This document shows, one piece after another, positions 6,701-13,474 of a stretch of 31,299 nucleotides of DNA. The first letter of the stretch is position 1. The number at the start of each line of letters is the position of its first letter. The translations under genes were made by a program, and so were the position numbers. Source of the DNA: 2-02-FULL-62-14 sp035632555. Its GTDB lineage: Bacteria > Nitrospirota > Nitrospiria > Nitrospirales > Nitrospiraceae. The notes beneath the pieces are model-generated. The model saw only the letters and a program-made list of their open reading frames with translations. It made no database searches and was not told where the DNA came from. The stretch is from the NCBI GenBank assembly GCA_035632555.1, contig DASQGO010000084.1, positions 1-31,299 on the forward strand. Reading direction: 5' to 3'.

Positions 6701-7063
6701 ATGCACGAGTGGTGGATCATGCGCTGGATATGGCCGGTGCTTGTCGTATGCGTGGTAAGTAGCTGCGCCGGACTCGAGTCTCCGCAAGATCTCTTGACGA
6801 TGGATCCGTTCCAGGATCAACGAAGGATCGCCATGTATTATGGGTTAGAGGCCGCGCGCCTGCATCAAAAGGCGGAAGAGCTTACCGACAGGGCGGCGGC
6901 ATATGAGTTGTTATTCGGTCCCGACTCGGACTGGGTTCGCGGAACCCGTCTGCTGGCCACGTTCTACAAAGAAACCGCCAAGGAACAGGAACGAATGGCG
7001 ACCCAGCATATGAACCTTTCTCAGAGAGGGCAACCGTATCGGTTCCTGCCAGAATCGCGATAG
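6701..7063 (+). CDS. Small helical lipoprotein
   Basis: A 120-residue protein. The signal MRWIWPVLVVCVVSSC gives a lipobox with modified Cys at about residue 22, followed by Ala-Gly. The mature part is helical: a segment around RRIAMYYGLEAARLHQKAEELTDRAAAYELLF and another around TRLLATFYKETAKEQERMA. These resemble short coiled-coil envelope proteins. The ATG at 6701 is chosen because GAGGAG lies 7 nt upstream; an in-frame TTG at 6686 overlaps that site. The gene is followed after 35 nt by the SPFH lipoprotein, so the two are probably one transcript and may act together at the same membrane. No family is recognised. Confidence 0.65.
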   Translation: MHEWWIMRWIWPVLVVCVVSSCAGLESPQDLLTMDPFQDQRRIAMYYGLEAARLHQKAEELTDRAAAYELLFGPDSDWVRGTRLLATFYKETAKEQERMATQHMNLSQRGQPYRFLPESR

Positions 7064-7098
7064 ACGCCGGTCAACGAACAGCCGGCAAGGAGGGCCCC

Positions 7099-7998
7099 AT
7101 GCATCGTCTTATTTCGATTAGTCTCCTGCTGGTCTTGCTGTTCCTGAATGCGGGATGCGGCTCGACGGTTCCACCTGGATACCGGGGATTGCGTTGGAAT
7201 CCGCTGACAGGAGGGCTTTCCCGGGAACCGTTGAGCAACGGTTTTTACTGGAGAGCACCGTGGAACGATGTCTATACCTACGACATTCGGTGGCAGAGCA
7301 TTACTGAAAACATCGATGCCTTGAGTGCGGATGATCTTCAGGTCCTCATCAAGGCGGCGATCATCGTGCGGCCTGTCGCGGATGAGATCTACTTTCTCAC
7401 CCAGGAGGTGGGATCAGATTTTTATCCGCGCGTCGTCAAGCCGGAGTTCATGGCTGCGGTCCGGAGCGTGGTATCCGGGTATCCCATGGTCACCGTGCCG
7501 GAAAAAAGCAGCGAGATCGCCAGCAAAGTGCAGGCGGTCGTCGTCGAAAAGCTGAAGGGACGGCACCTGGAAATTCAGAGCATTGCCCTAGCGGATGTGG
7601 ATTTTCCGCAGATTGTCCTGAGTGCCATTGAACAAAAGCAGGCCAAGGAACAACAGAAGGAACAAAAGGAATTTGAGCTGACGATCGCTGCCAAGGACGC
7701 GGAAATCGCCCGCTTGCGGGCACGGGGAGAAGGCGATGCCATTCGGATACGGTCCGAAGGCGAAGCGGAAGGGGTTCGGATTCGAGCAACCGGTCAGGCC
7801 AAGGCGCAGGAAACGATCAGCAAGACGCTTACACCAGGCTATCTCCGCTTCAAACTCTACGACAATCCAAATACCAAAATGGTCTTGCTATCGGACAACT
7901 TGAAGGTTCCTGTTCTGATCAACACCGATTCCGACAAAGGGAAGCCAATCATTCAGGAGCAATTGGAGCGTACTGACGAGATGCCATCCGGTCGGTAG
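7099..7998 (+). CDS. Band 7/SPFH domain lipoprotein (prohibitin-like)
   Basis: A 299-residue protein of the SPFH (stomatin/prohibitin/flotillin/HflKC) superfamily. Unusually, its anchor is a lipoprotein signal (MHRLISISLLLVLLFLNAGC, Cys20) and not a membrane helix. The band-7 domain spans roughly residues 22-190 (VPPGYRGLRWNPLTGG, FYWRAPWNDVYTYDIR, VLIKAAIIVRP, AVRSVVSGY). An acidic/lysine-rich coiled coil follows at about 180-250 (KQAKEQQKEQKEFEL, then RARGEGDAIRIRSEGEAEG). Such proteins form large rings that scaffold proteases or membranes. The residue after the cysteine is Gly, with no Asp retention signal, so outer-membrane attachment is likely. AAGGAGGG precedes the ATG. Confidence 0.85.
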   Translation: MHRLISISLLLVLLFLNAGCGSTVPPGYRGLRWNPLTGGLSREPLSNGFYWRAPWNDVYTYDIRWQSITENIDALSADDLQVLIKAAIIVRPVADEIYFLTQEVGSDFYPRVVKPEFMAAVRSVVSGYPMVTVPEKSSEIASKVQAVVVEKLKGRHLEIQSIALADVDFPQIVLSAIEQKQAKEQQKEQKEFELTIAAKDAEIARLRARGEGDAIRIRSEGEAEGVRIRATGQAKAQETISKTLTPGYLRFKLYDNPNTKMVLLSDNLKVPVLINTDSDKGKPIIQEQLERTDEMPSGR

Positions 7999-8018
7999 TC
8001 TCTGTAAATGCTGATCGG

Positions 8019-8058
8019 TCACGGGGCAGTGCTCTTCCTCCCCAGTCACGCCCCGTGA
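8019..8058 (+). terminator. Stem-loop downstream of the SPFH gene
   Basis: TCACGGGGC (8019-8027) pairs perfectly with GCCCCGTGA (8050-8058), giving a 9-bp GC-rich stem with a 22-nt loop that starts 20 nt after the SPFH stop. There is no U-run, only AATTTC, so termination may be weak. It overlaps the start of the third, diverged copy of the repeat found at 481 and 3010. Confidence 0.45.
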
Positions 8059-8143
8059 ATTTCAGAGACAGACGGGCGGCAAACGACTGAATACCGCCAG
8101 CTCTCTATCGATCGCGTGCAAGGTGGGAGAGCCGGATCGTCTG

Positions 8144-8803
8144 TCATTGATTCACAGCCTTGTGGCAATCCGCGATGGCGGATGCCAGCAATTCTTCCAT
8201 GATCCTGCCGAGGAGAATTTTTTCATCGAGTTGCAAGTCCGTAAACTCGATGCCGAATCCTTTCGGACGGATCGAACAGACGGTCGCCTGCTGGATCACG
8301 AAGGGTGTTTTCCCCTCTGCAATCGAAAGTTCGATTTTTACCCGTGCTCCCTGCGCCAGCGCGGCATCCACATCCAGTGAGCAGCCGCCCATCGCAATCT
8401 CAGTGACCGTGCCCGAGAGCGCATGCTTGTGCTGGCTGGCCCATAGCCTGGCAGGGAACGCAACGGGGACGCGCACATAGTGGCGGCGGGTCGCTAGGAT
8501 CGGTTCTTCCTCCTTTTTCTCCTGTGGCGCAGGCGGAACAGCCCGAAACAGCTCGGTGCAGAGTTGGCAGCGATAAGACAGGAAGCCGTGTAGGGTCGAG
8601 GCCATGTCCGTAGCATCCTCCGCGGCGATTCGCTTTGTAAAGTACTTGCCGCATTTCGGGCAGGGTGGCGTCATCCAGGAAGTTTGAGTTGAAAATAATT
8701 TGGAGGCGTTCGCGAGTTCCCACTGTGCGAAATCGAGTCTGCAGAATGGGCAGGTTCGCTGGCCTTCTTGGATGTCGCCGCGGCAGACAGGGCAAGTCTT
8801 CAT
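8144..8803 (-). CDS. Zinc-ribbon and PilZ domain protein
   Basis: A 219-residue cytoplasmic protein with three parts. Residues 4-21 form a zinc ribbon (CPVC and CPFC). Residues 48-82 carry a second pair of CxxC motifs (CPKC and CQLC). Residues about 106-210 form a PilZ domain with RRHYVRVP and the EIAMGGCSLDV turn. The Asp/Asn of the usual second PilZ motif is replaced by Glu, so c-di-GMP affinity cannot be taken for granted. The zinc parts probably bind protein or nucleic acid. The ATG at 8803 has AGGAGA upstream. It is convergent with the SPFH gene. The domain reading is firm; the biological output is unknown. Confidence 0.75.
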   Translation of the reverse strand: MKTCPVCRGDIQEGQRTCPFCRLDFAQWELANASKLFSTQTSWMTPPCPKCGKYFTKRIAAEDATDMASTLHGFLSYRCQLCTELFRAVPPAPQEKKEEEPILATRRHYVRVPVAFPARLWASQHKHALSGTVTEIAMGGCSLDVDAALAQGARVKIELSIAEGKTPFVIQQATVCSIRPKGFGIEFTDLQLDEKILLGRIMEELLASAIADCHKAVNQ

Positions 8804-8982
8804 CGAGAGATTCTCCTTGGGTATATTCTGTCTTGTGGGTGTACCAGTTCACGGGCCAAACCCGATAAGCGAATGATGGTTTGGAGTCCTTCACCGGACA
8901 GTATAGCATAGCGTCTGAATTGCTCAGGCGAGCGGTTTCCATGGCGGTCCTCACGGAGCGGGACTGCCCCTGCCTCGCAACG

Positions 8983-8997
8983 CCTTAATTTTTAAGG
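8983..8997. other. AT-rich inverted repeat
   Basis: CCTTAATTTTTAAGG has 6-bp arms and a 3-nt centre. It lies in the 274-bp gap between the zinc-ribbon/PilZ gene (starting at 8803) and the lipoprotein gene ending at 9078. It could be a terminator for the minus-strand yqeY unit or a regulator site. The remainder of this gap shows no gene. Confidence 0.25.
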
Positions 8998-9077
8998 TAA
9001 TGCTGCAACGGATTGACGCGAGTGATCGAGGAGCCGCGAGAGGGATCAGAAGCTTGCCCTCAGGCCTGACTCGAATT

Positions 9078-9308
9078 TTACCTGCCGCTCTTGATCTCGA
9101 TTTCCCTTAACGACTGTGTGTAGGGTGCGCAGAAGTCGCGGGACTTTTGAGGGTCGTCCTCATGCTTTTTGAGGCATTCTCGATAGGCTTTTAAGAGTTC
9201 CGCCCGTTCTTCCTGGACGTCCGACTGGGTTTGCTTCAACCGATAGTCGGCATAGTATTGGCAGCCGGACAGGCTGATCAACAACAAACTGGCAATGATC
9301 ACGCGCAT
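9078..9308 (-). CDS. Small lipoprotein
   Basis: A 76-residue protein. The signal MRVIIASLLLISLSGC ends at a good lipobox (Cys16). The mature 60 residues are charged and helical (YRLKQTQSDVQEERAELLKAYRECLKKH) and end with a segment holding one more cysteine (DFCAPY). The two mature cysteines could pair. The start has AAGGA about 9 nt upstream and lies 5 nt after the yqeY stop, so it is the second gene of a yqeY-lipoprotein transcript. No function is recognised. Confidence 0.65.
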   Translation of the reverse strand: MRVIIASLLLISLSGCQYYADYRLKQTQSDVQEERAELLKAYRECLKKHEDDPQKSRDFCAPYTQSLREIEIKSGR

Positions 9309-9313
9309 TGTGT

Positions 9314-9769
9314 TTATCCTTTACTCATCAGTTTCGATTTCACCAAATCGCTGACGTGCTTGCCGTCGACGGTCTGGCCTGCCAGCTTGCCCATCACGGC
9401 TTTCATCAGATTGCCCATGTCCTTCATGGAGGAGGCGCCGGTTTCAGCGATGGCCGTATCAACGGCCCTGGCGATGTCCTCGGGCGATGCGGCCTTGGGT
9501 AGATAGCCCTCGATAATTGTGATCTCCTTGACCTCCTTGGCGGCCAGGTCATCCCGCTTGGCCTTCTGGTACTGCTCGATGGATTCACGACGCTGTTTGA
9601 GCATCGTGGTCATCACCTTGCTCATCTCGGCGTCGTCGAGATTCTTTTTCAACTCGATCTCTTTATTCAGCAGCGCAGCCTTGATCATGCGGATGACGTC
9701 CATCCGGAGCTGATCCTTGGCCTTCATGGCTTCTTTCAAATCATTGGCGAGGCGGTCTTGGAGCGACAT
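9314..9769 (-). CDS. GatB/YqeY domain protein
   Basis: A 151-residue protein of the YqeY family: a helical N-terminal half (MSLQDRLANDLKEAMKAKD, then IRMIKAALLNKEIEL) and the C-terminal tail domain shared with GatB of tRNA amidotransferase (MKDMGNLMKAVMGKLAGQ, DGKHVSDLVKSKL). The family has a tRNA-interacting helical fold. The stand-alone protein's role is not established, though it is often linked to tRNA amidation or translation. The ATG at 9769 begins the family consensus MSLQDRL; upstream in-frame residues are proline-rich noise. It is followed by the small lipoprotein gene in the same transcript. Confidence 0.88.
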   Translation of the reverse strand: MSLQDRLANDLKEAMKAKDQLRMDVIRMIKAALLNKEIELKKNLDDAEMSKVMTTMLKQRRESIEQYQKAKRDDLAAKEVKEITIIEGYLPKAASPEDIARAVDTAIAETGASSMKDMGNLMKAVMGKLAGQTVDGKHVSDLVKSKLMSKG

Positions 9770-9882
9770 GGGAATGCCTTTCTGTGATTCTCTGGGCGGC
9801 TTGGTGGAAGCGAGAATAGACTTCGGGGGTGGCGGAGTCAAGAATAGGGCGGTAGAATGAACCATGCAATAAGGAGGGCCTC

Positions 9883-10086
9883 ATGACGAAAATCTGGATA
9901 GTGATGCTCATTCCGATGATCTGGCTGGGTGTGTCCGGCTGCGCGGAGCAGAAGGCGCCTCCGGCGCCGTCGCAGCGTCAGGTGCAATCGGACTCCGACC
10001 AGTTCTTCGGTAAGATGAAGCAGGAAGAGCGGGATCGCGGCACGGTTCCGGATAAAAAGGGAGCCGGGGAGAGCGGAGGCTACTGA
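9883..10086 (+). CDS. Very small lipoprotein
   Basis: A 67-residue protein. The signal MTKIWIVMLIPMIWLGVSGC gives a lipobox at Cys20, and the mature part is short, polar and probably disordered (QKAPPAPSQRQVQSDSDQFF, then a KMKQEERDRG segment). A strong ribosome site (AAGGAGGG) precedes the ATG. Its last 7 nt overlap the 3' end of the MFS gene on the other strand. No family is recognised. As one of several small lipoproteins in this part of the window it may be an envelope component. Confidence 0.6.
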   Translation: MTKIWIVMLIPMIWLGVSGCAEQKAPPAPSQRQVQSDSDQFFGKMKQEERDRGTVPDKKGAGESGGY

Positions 10087-11444
10087 CGGCTTTCCCGTCC
10101 GGCCAGCACGTCGGTCAACGGCTTGACGAATGGCAGTTCGGTGACGAGCTGCCGGTGCGTGATCGGCTCAACCGGTCGCGCCTCATGAAACGTTCGCAGG
10201 AGGCCGAGCGAGACGATCAGCCGCAATACCCCGGAGATAAAAAAGACCGCCTGGAGATTTGATGCGAGGCGCAGTTCCACGCCGGCCAAGGTAAGGTCGG
10301 CCGGCACCACAGTCGCCAGCCAGCTTCCCAGCATCGCTCCCGCAAACCAGCCCATCGCATTGATCGTGTTCCAGACCGCGATGCCCTTGGCCCGATCCTC
10401 CGCGTGGACGGCGTCGAACACGTAATTTTGCAGCCCAAGTGCAAGCCCCGCCCAAATCGTGCCGCCCAGAAAATTGACGCACAAAAGATACGCAAAGTTC
10501 GTGCTGACCAGATAGAGCATCGGCAGAAACGGCACGATCAGGCCGGTGGCGACGAGTAGCTTCTTGTTCCCGAAGCGGTCGCCGAGCCGGCCCCATGGTT
10601 TCAGCGTGAGGAACTGCCCCAGCACGCCAGCGGCCAGCCACGAGGAGTACATCCAATAGGAGAAGTGCAGGTCTCTCAACAGGTAGATCACGAAGTACGG
10701 GCCGGAGATCAGGACGCAGACGTGCATCAGCCCCGAGAACCACAGAAACCGCTTGTAGTTGACGCTCCGCTCATGCCGCAGGAAGTCGAGCAGGCGGAAC
10801 TCGGCTTCCCGTGTCGCCGGCGCCGAGGACTCGTCCATGCGGCTCAAGTACCGTGTCGAAAGAAACCGCGCCGTCGAAGCGGCGAGGAAGATCAACGCAA
10901 ACCCCACCCAGGCGCGTTCGTGCGATGCCGCTCCATGCAGGATCAGGCCGGCTGCGCAGAGCGCGGAGAAGCTCAGGACCGTCATGACCTTGCTCCGGCG
11001 CGCGAAATAGGCGCCGCGTCCATTGGGACTGACCAGATCGGTGATCAGGCTGTTCCAGGCCGGCACGGCGAAATGGCCCATGCCGAAATAGGCTACGGCG
11101 CAGGCGATGAGGATCCATGGGCCGTAGGTCGGAGACAGCAGCGGCAGTACCAGGAGCGGTAGCCAGGAGAGGGCCTGGCCGGTTGCGCCGGCCAGCATGA
11201 TGGTTTTCCGGTGCTGGACACGGTTGAGTGCCTTGACCGAGAGCAATTGAGACCAGGTGCCGACCAGCTGCGGCAGGGCTGACAGCAGGCCGATCTGCAA
11301 CGGCGTGGCGTGGAGCAGGAGCGCAAAGGCGGAGAGATAATTCTCGCCGCCGCCTTGCATGATGGCCTGGCAGGCGCCGTCCCGGATGCCGTAGCGGCGG
11401 CTCTGCTCGCCGGCGGGATTGTGTGCGGAAGACGCGTCGGACAC
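10080..11444 (-). CDS. MFS transporter
   Basis: A 454-residue permease of the major facilitator superfamily with about twelve predicted membrane segments in two halves. MFS-style loop signatures appear after helix 2 (LNRVQHRKT) and in the second half (WGRLGDRFGNKKL). The C-terminal helices include GWFAGAMLGSWLATVV. The substrate cannot be named. The start used is GTG at 11444 because the sequence opens with a polar stretch ending in RRYGIRDGACQAIM, typical of a cytoplasmic N-terminus. There is no ribosome site, but an extended -10 box lies 6 nt upstream, so the mRNA may be leaderless. An internal ATG (MQGGGENYL) would remove part of helix 1. Confidence 0.85.
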   Translation of the reverse strand: MSDASSAHNPAGEQSRRYGIRDGACQAIMQGGGENYLSAFALLLHATPLQIGLLSALPQLVGTWSQLLSVKALNRVQHRKTIMLAGATGQALSWLPLLVLPLLSPTYGPWILIACAVAYFGMGHFAVPAWNSLITDLVSPNGRGAYFARRSKVMTVLSFSALCAAGLILHGAASHERAWVGFALIFLAASTARFLSTRYLSRMDESSAPATREAEFRLLDFLRHERSVNYKRFLWFSGLMHVCVLISGPYFVIYLLRDLHFSYWMYSSWLAAGVLGQFLTLKPWGRLGDRFGNKKLLVATGLIVPFLPMLYLVSTNFAYLLCVNFLGGTIWAGLALGLQNYVFDAVHAEDRAKGIAVWNTINAMGWFAGAMLGSWLATVVPADLTLAGVELRLASNLQAVFFISGVLRLIVSLGLLRTFHEARPVEPITHRQLVTELPFVKPLTDVLAGRESRQ

Positions 11445-11450
11445 GCGCGA

Positions 11451-11459
11451 ATTATAGCA
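11451..11459 (-). promoter_or_regulatory. Extended -10 promoter element of the MFS gene
   Basis: On the minus strand TGCTATAAT is a perfect extended -10 box (TGnTATAAT). It ends 6 nt before the GTG start at 11444, so transcription would begin at or next to the start codon. No -35 match is visible, which extended -10 promoters can tolerate. Confidence 0.55.
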
Positions 11460-11575
11460 GACGCGGCCTCCGCCGGCCGCCCCTGCGGTTGCAATGCCGG
11501 CAGCCTTGCAGTAGGCTAGTTTTACGCACGATGTCAGAGGAAAATGGCCCGGATGTCCGGGCCGGGAGGTGCGCG

Positions 11576-12238
11576 ATGAGCCACTTCATTGAGCAACTGA
11601 ACAGGACGATGCCGAGTGTCATGCCGATAGCAGCGTTGCTGTTGGGGGCCGTCATTCTGCTGGTGCCGGCTGTCGGATCGGCCCGCGATCTGATGACGCC
11701 GAAGGAGCAGGGTAATACCGGCGACATCGATCCCGCCAAGCTGCCCTCCTTCAATCAGCAGAAGCAGGGCGTGCCGCAATCCATTTTTGTCTCCATTCAG
11801 ATGGCCAGGGGGTTCCAGGAAGAGTGGGATAGTTTCGGCCGCAAGGGGTGGTACACGCAGGACCCGCGCCTCAAGCCGATCGATCCGGGCACGACGGTGT
11901 TTGCGCCCGATGCGTCTGCGGTGTATATCGTTTTCGAAGTGGCGCCGCTCGAAGACCCCGCGCAGTTCAGCGCGCAATGGTTTTTATTGGACAAGGACGA
12001 CAAGCCGTCTGCGGAACCGGCAGGCAAGGATACGCTCGAGGTGCCAGGGCACGAACGGTACGGCTATCTGGAATTAAAAAAGCCGGCCGGAGGAAATTGG
12101 ACGAGGGGCAGCTATCTTGTGAAGCTGTTTATCACGCCGCTGGGGCAGCAGCCGTTTCATGCGGCCAATCAGGTGGGGACGATGCAATTCAAGATTGCCG
12201 ATCCGGCGAACTCGCCGGGTGCCGCCGCCCAGAAATAG
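11576..12238 (+). CDS. Secreted protein of unknown function
   Basis: A 220-residue protein with a long signal peptide: polar start MSHFIEQLNRTM, a hydrophobic stretch to about residue 33 and a likely cleavage after VGSA. The mature part has beta-rich segments (DASAVYIVFEVAPL, QFSAQWFLLDKDDKP, RYGYLELKKPAGGNWTRGSY, LVKLFITPLG), suggesting an immunoglobulin-like periplasmic domain. The pattern resembles domains where a ligand-strengthening force is described as additive, but no family is recognised. The ATG at 11576 has GGGAGG upstream; a start at 11531 lacks a ribosome site. It leads a three-gene run with an FmdB-type protein and a small protein. Confidence 0.6.
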   Translation: MSHFIEQLNRTMPSVMPIAALLLGAVILLVPAVGSARDLMTPKEQGNTGDIDPAKLPSFNQQKQGVPQSIFVSIQMARGFQEEWDSFGRKGWYTQDPRLKPIDPGTTVFAPDASAVYIVFEVAPLEDPAQFSAQWFLLDKDDKPSAEPAGKDTLEVPGHERYGYLELKKPAGGNWTRGSYLVKLFITPLGQQPFHAANQVGTMQFKIADPANSPGAAAQK

Positions 12239-12253
12239 ACCGTCCGTCACACC

Positions 12254-12535
12254 ATGCCCATTTACGAGTATCTGGCGGAGCGGTGCGAGCGCGACCCTCC
12301 CTGTTCCGAGCGCAAGGAATACATTCACGGCGTGTCGGAGCCGGCGTTGACCGTATGCCGGGAGTGCGCCGCGCCGATTCGGCGCGTGCTGTCGCCCTTC
12401 GCGGCCCGTTCGGGCGCGGTCGGTGTCTCGACGCCGGATCCGACAGGGTTGAATATGGCGGGCCTTCCGGCTCCCTCCAGTATGCCGTCTGACTCGGAAG
12501 GCGGCTGTGGACATGACCATGGCCACGAGCACTGA
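12254..12535 (+). CDS. FmdB family zinc-ribbon protein
   Basis: A 93-residue protein that opens with MPIYEY, the hallmark of the FmdB/CxxC_CxxC_SSSS putative regulatory family. The usual first CxxC pair is stretched (CERDPPC), and the second is intact (CREC, residues 35-38). The C-terminal tail is rich in Gly and His (CGHDHGHEH), which could bind metal. Family members are thought to be small DNA- or protein-binding zinc ribbons, but the function is not settled. It sits 15 nt after the secreted protein gene, so it is probably co-transcribed with it. No strong ribosome site is visible. Confidence 0.75.
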   Translation: MPIYEYLAERCERDPPCSERKEYIHGVSEPALTVCRECAAPIRRVLSPFAARSGAVGVSTPDPTGLNMAGLPAPSSMPSDSEGGCGHDHGHEH

Positions 12536-12571
12536 GCGTCGGCAAAAATCGGAGAGAGGAAACATACGAAC

Positions 12572-12847
12572 GTGAAAGTGACGGATCCGGAGAAGCTGGC
12601 GCTCCTGTACGATCGATTCAAGGACGTATGCCTGGTCGAGAAGGAGGTCTGGAAGGAGATCTTCATGCCGCGGGATATCGCCCAAAACGGGCCCGTGCTG
12701 ACCAATCGGCAAGATCGCTACGAAGCCGTCATCGACGATCCGGGAGTGGAAAATACGCTGGAAGCGAACATCCCTCTTGGAGGAAAGTCACTGGCGGCAG
12801 CCATTCACGAGTATCGCGCCCACATCAGTTTTATCAAGAAAAGCTGA
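12572..12847 (+). CDS. Conserved-looking small protein of unknown function
   Basis: A 91-residue soluble protein starting at GTG (MKVTDPEKLALLYDRFKDVC), with GGAGAGAGGAAA about 12-20 nt upstream. It appears mixed alpha/beta, with no signal peptide and one cysteine, and ends in AAAIHEYRAHISFIKKS. I do not recognise a family. It is the third gene of the run beginning at 11576 and ends 5 nt before the converging glutathione peroxidase gene. Codon use and GC content match its neighbours, so it is likely a real gene. Confidence 0.55.
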   Translation: MKVTDPEKLALLYDRFKDVCLVEKEVWKEIFMPRDIAQNGPVLTNRQDRYEAVIDDPGVENTLEANIPLGGKSLAAAIHEYRAHISFIKKS

Positions 12848-12852
12848 CGCCG

Positions 12853-13464
12853 TTATTTCTTCGCCAGCGCGGTTTCGATTCCCTGCACAATTTCGTCCGA
12901 CATCGGTTTTGTCCGGTGATGGAAGCGGGCGATCACGTTGCCCGACCGGTCCACCAGGTACTTCTGGAAATTCCACTCGACTTCGCCTGGGAAAGGGCTC
13001 TGCTCCGTCAGATAGCGATACAGCGGATGCTTGTCCGATCCTTTGACGCTGATTTTTCCGAACAACGGAAAGGTCAGGCTGTATTTTGTAAGGCAAAAGC
13101 CTTTGATCTCCTGGTTGGTACCCGGCTCCTGCTGGCCGAAATTATTGGCCGGGAAGGCCAAAATCTCGAACCCGCGGTCCTGATATTTCTCGTAGATCGT
13201 TTCCAGGTCGGAATATTGGGGAGTGTTCCCGCACATGCTGGCGGTGTTGACGAGCAGCAGGACCTTGCCGCGGAATGTGTTCAACGGCGTCGGCTTGCCG
13301 TCGATGTCGTTCAGCGTGAAATCGTAGACGCTTCCGGTTTGTGCAGTCATGGCGAGCGGTCCTTTCTCAGAAGCCTGCGCCTGCTCGGGGCCAAGATAGC
13401 TCGGGCCGCAGCCGGCGGCCATCCCGGCGACCAGCACCAGGCATGCCAAGGTAAGCGTCTTCAT
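12853..13464 (-). CDS. Glutathione peroxidase family lipoprotein
   Basis: A 203-residue thiol peroxidase of the GPx family with a lipoprotein signal (lipobox MAAGC, Cys19). The peroxidatic residue is cysteine, not selenocysteine (NTASMCGNTPQY, Cys78). The rest of the catalytic set is visible in AFPANNFGQQEPG (Gln at about 111) and WNFQKYLVD (Trp164, Asn165). Cysteine-type GPx proteins usually use thioredoxin-like donors to reduce hydroperoxides. Export and lipidation place this one at the periplasmic face, where it could protect membrane lipids. The ATG at 13464 has GGAGGGG upstream. It follows htpX by 10 nt on the same strand. Confidence 0.88.
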   Translation of the reverse strand: MKTLTLACLVLVAGMAAGCGPSYLGPEQAQASEKGPLAMTAQTGSVYDFTLNDIDGKPTPLNTFRGKVLLLVNTASMCGNTPQYSDLETIYEKYQDRGFEILAFPANNFGQQEPGTNQEIKGFCLTKYSLTFPLFGKISVKGSDKHPLYRYLTEQSPFPGEVEWNFQKYLVDRSGNVIARFHHRTKPMSDEIVQGIETALAKK

Positions 13465-13474
13465 GCTCCCCTCC

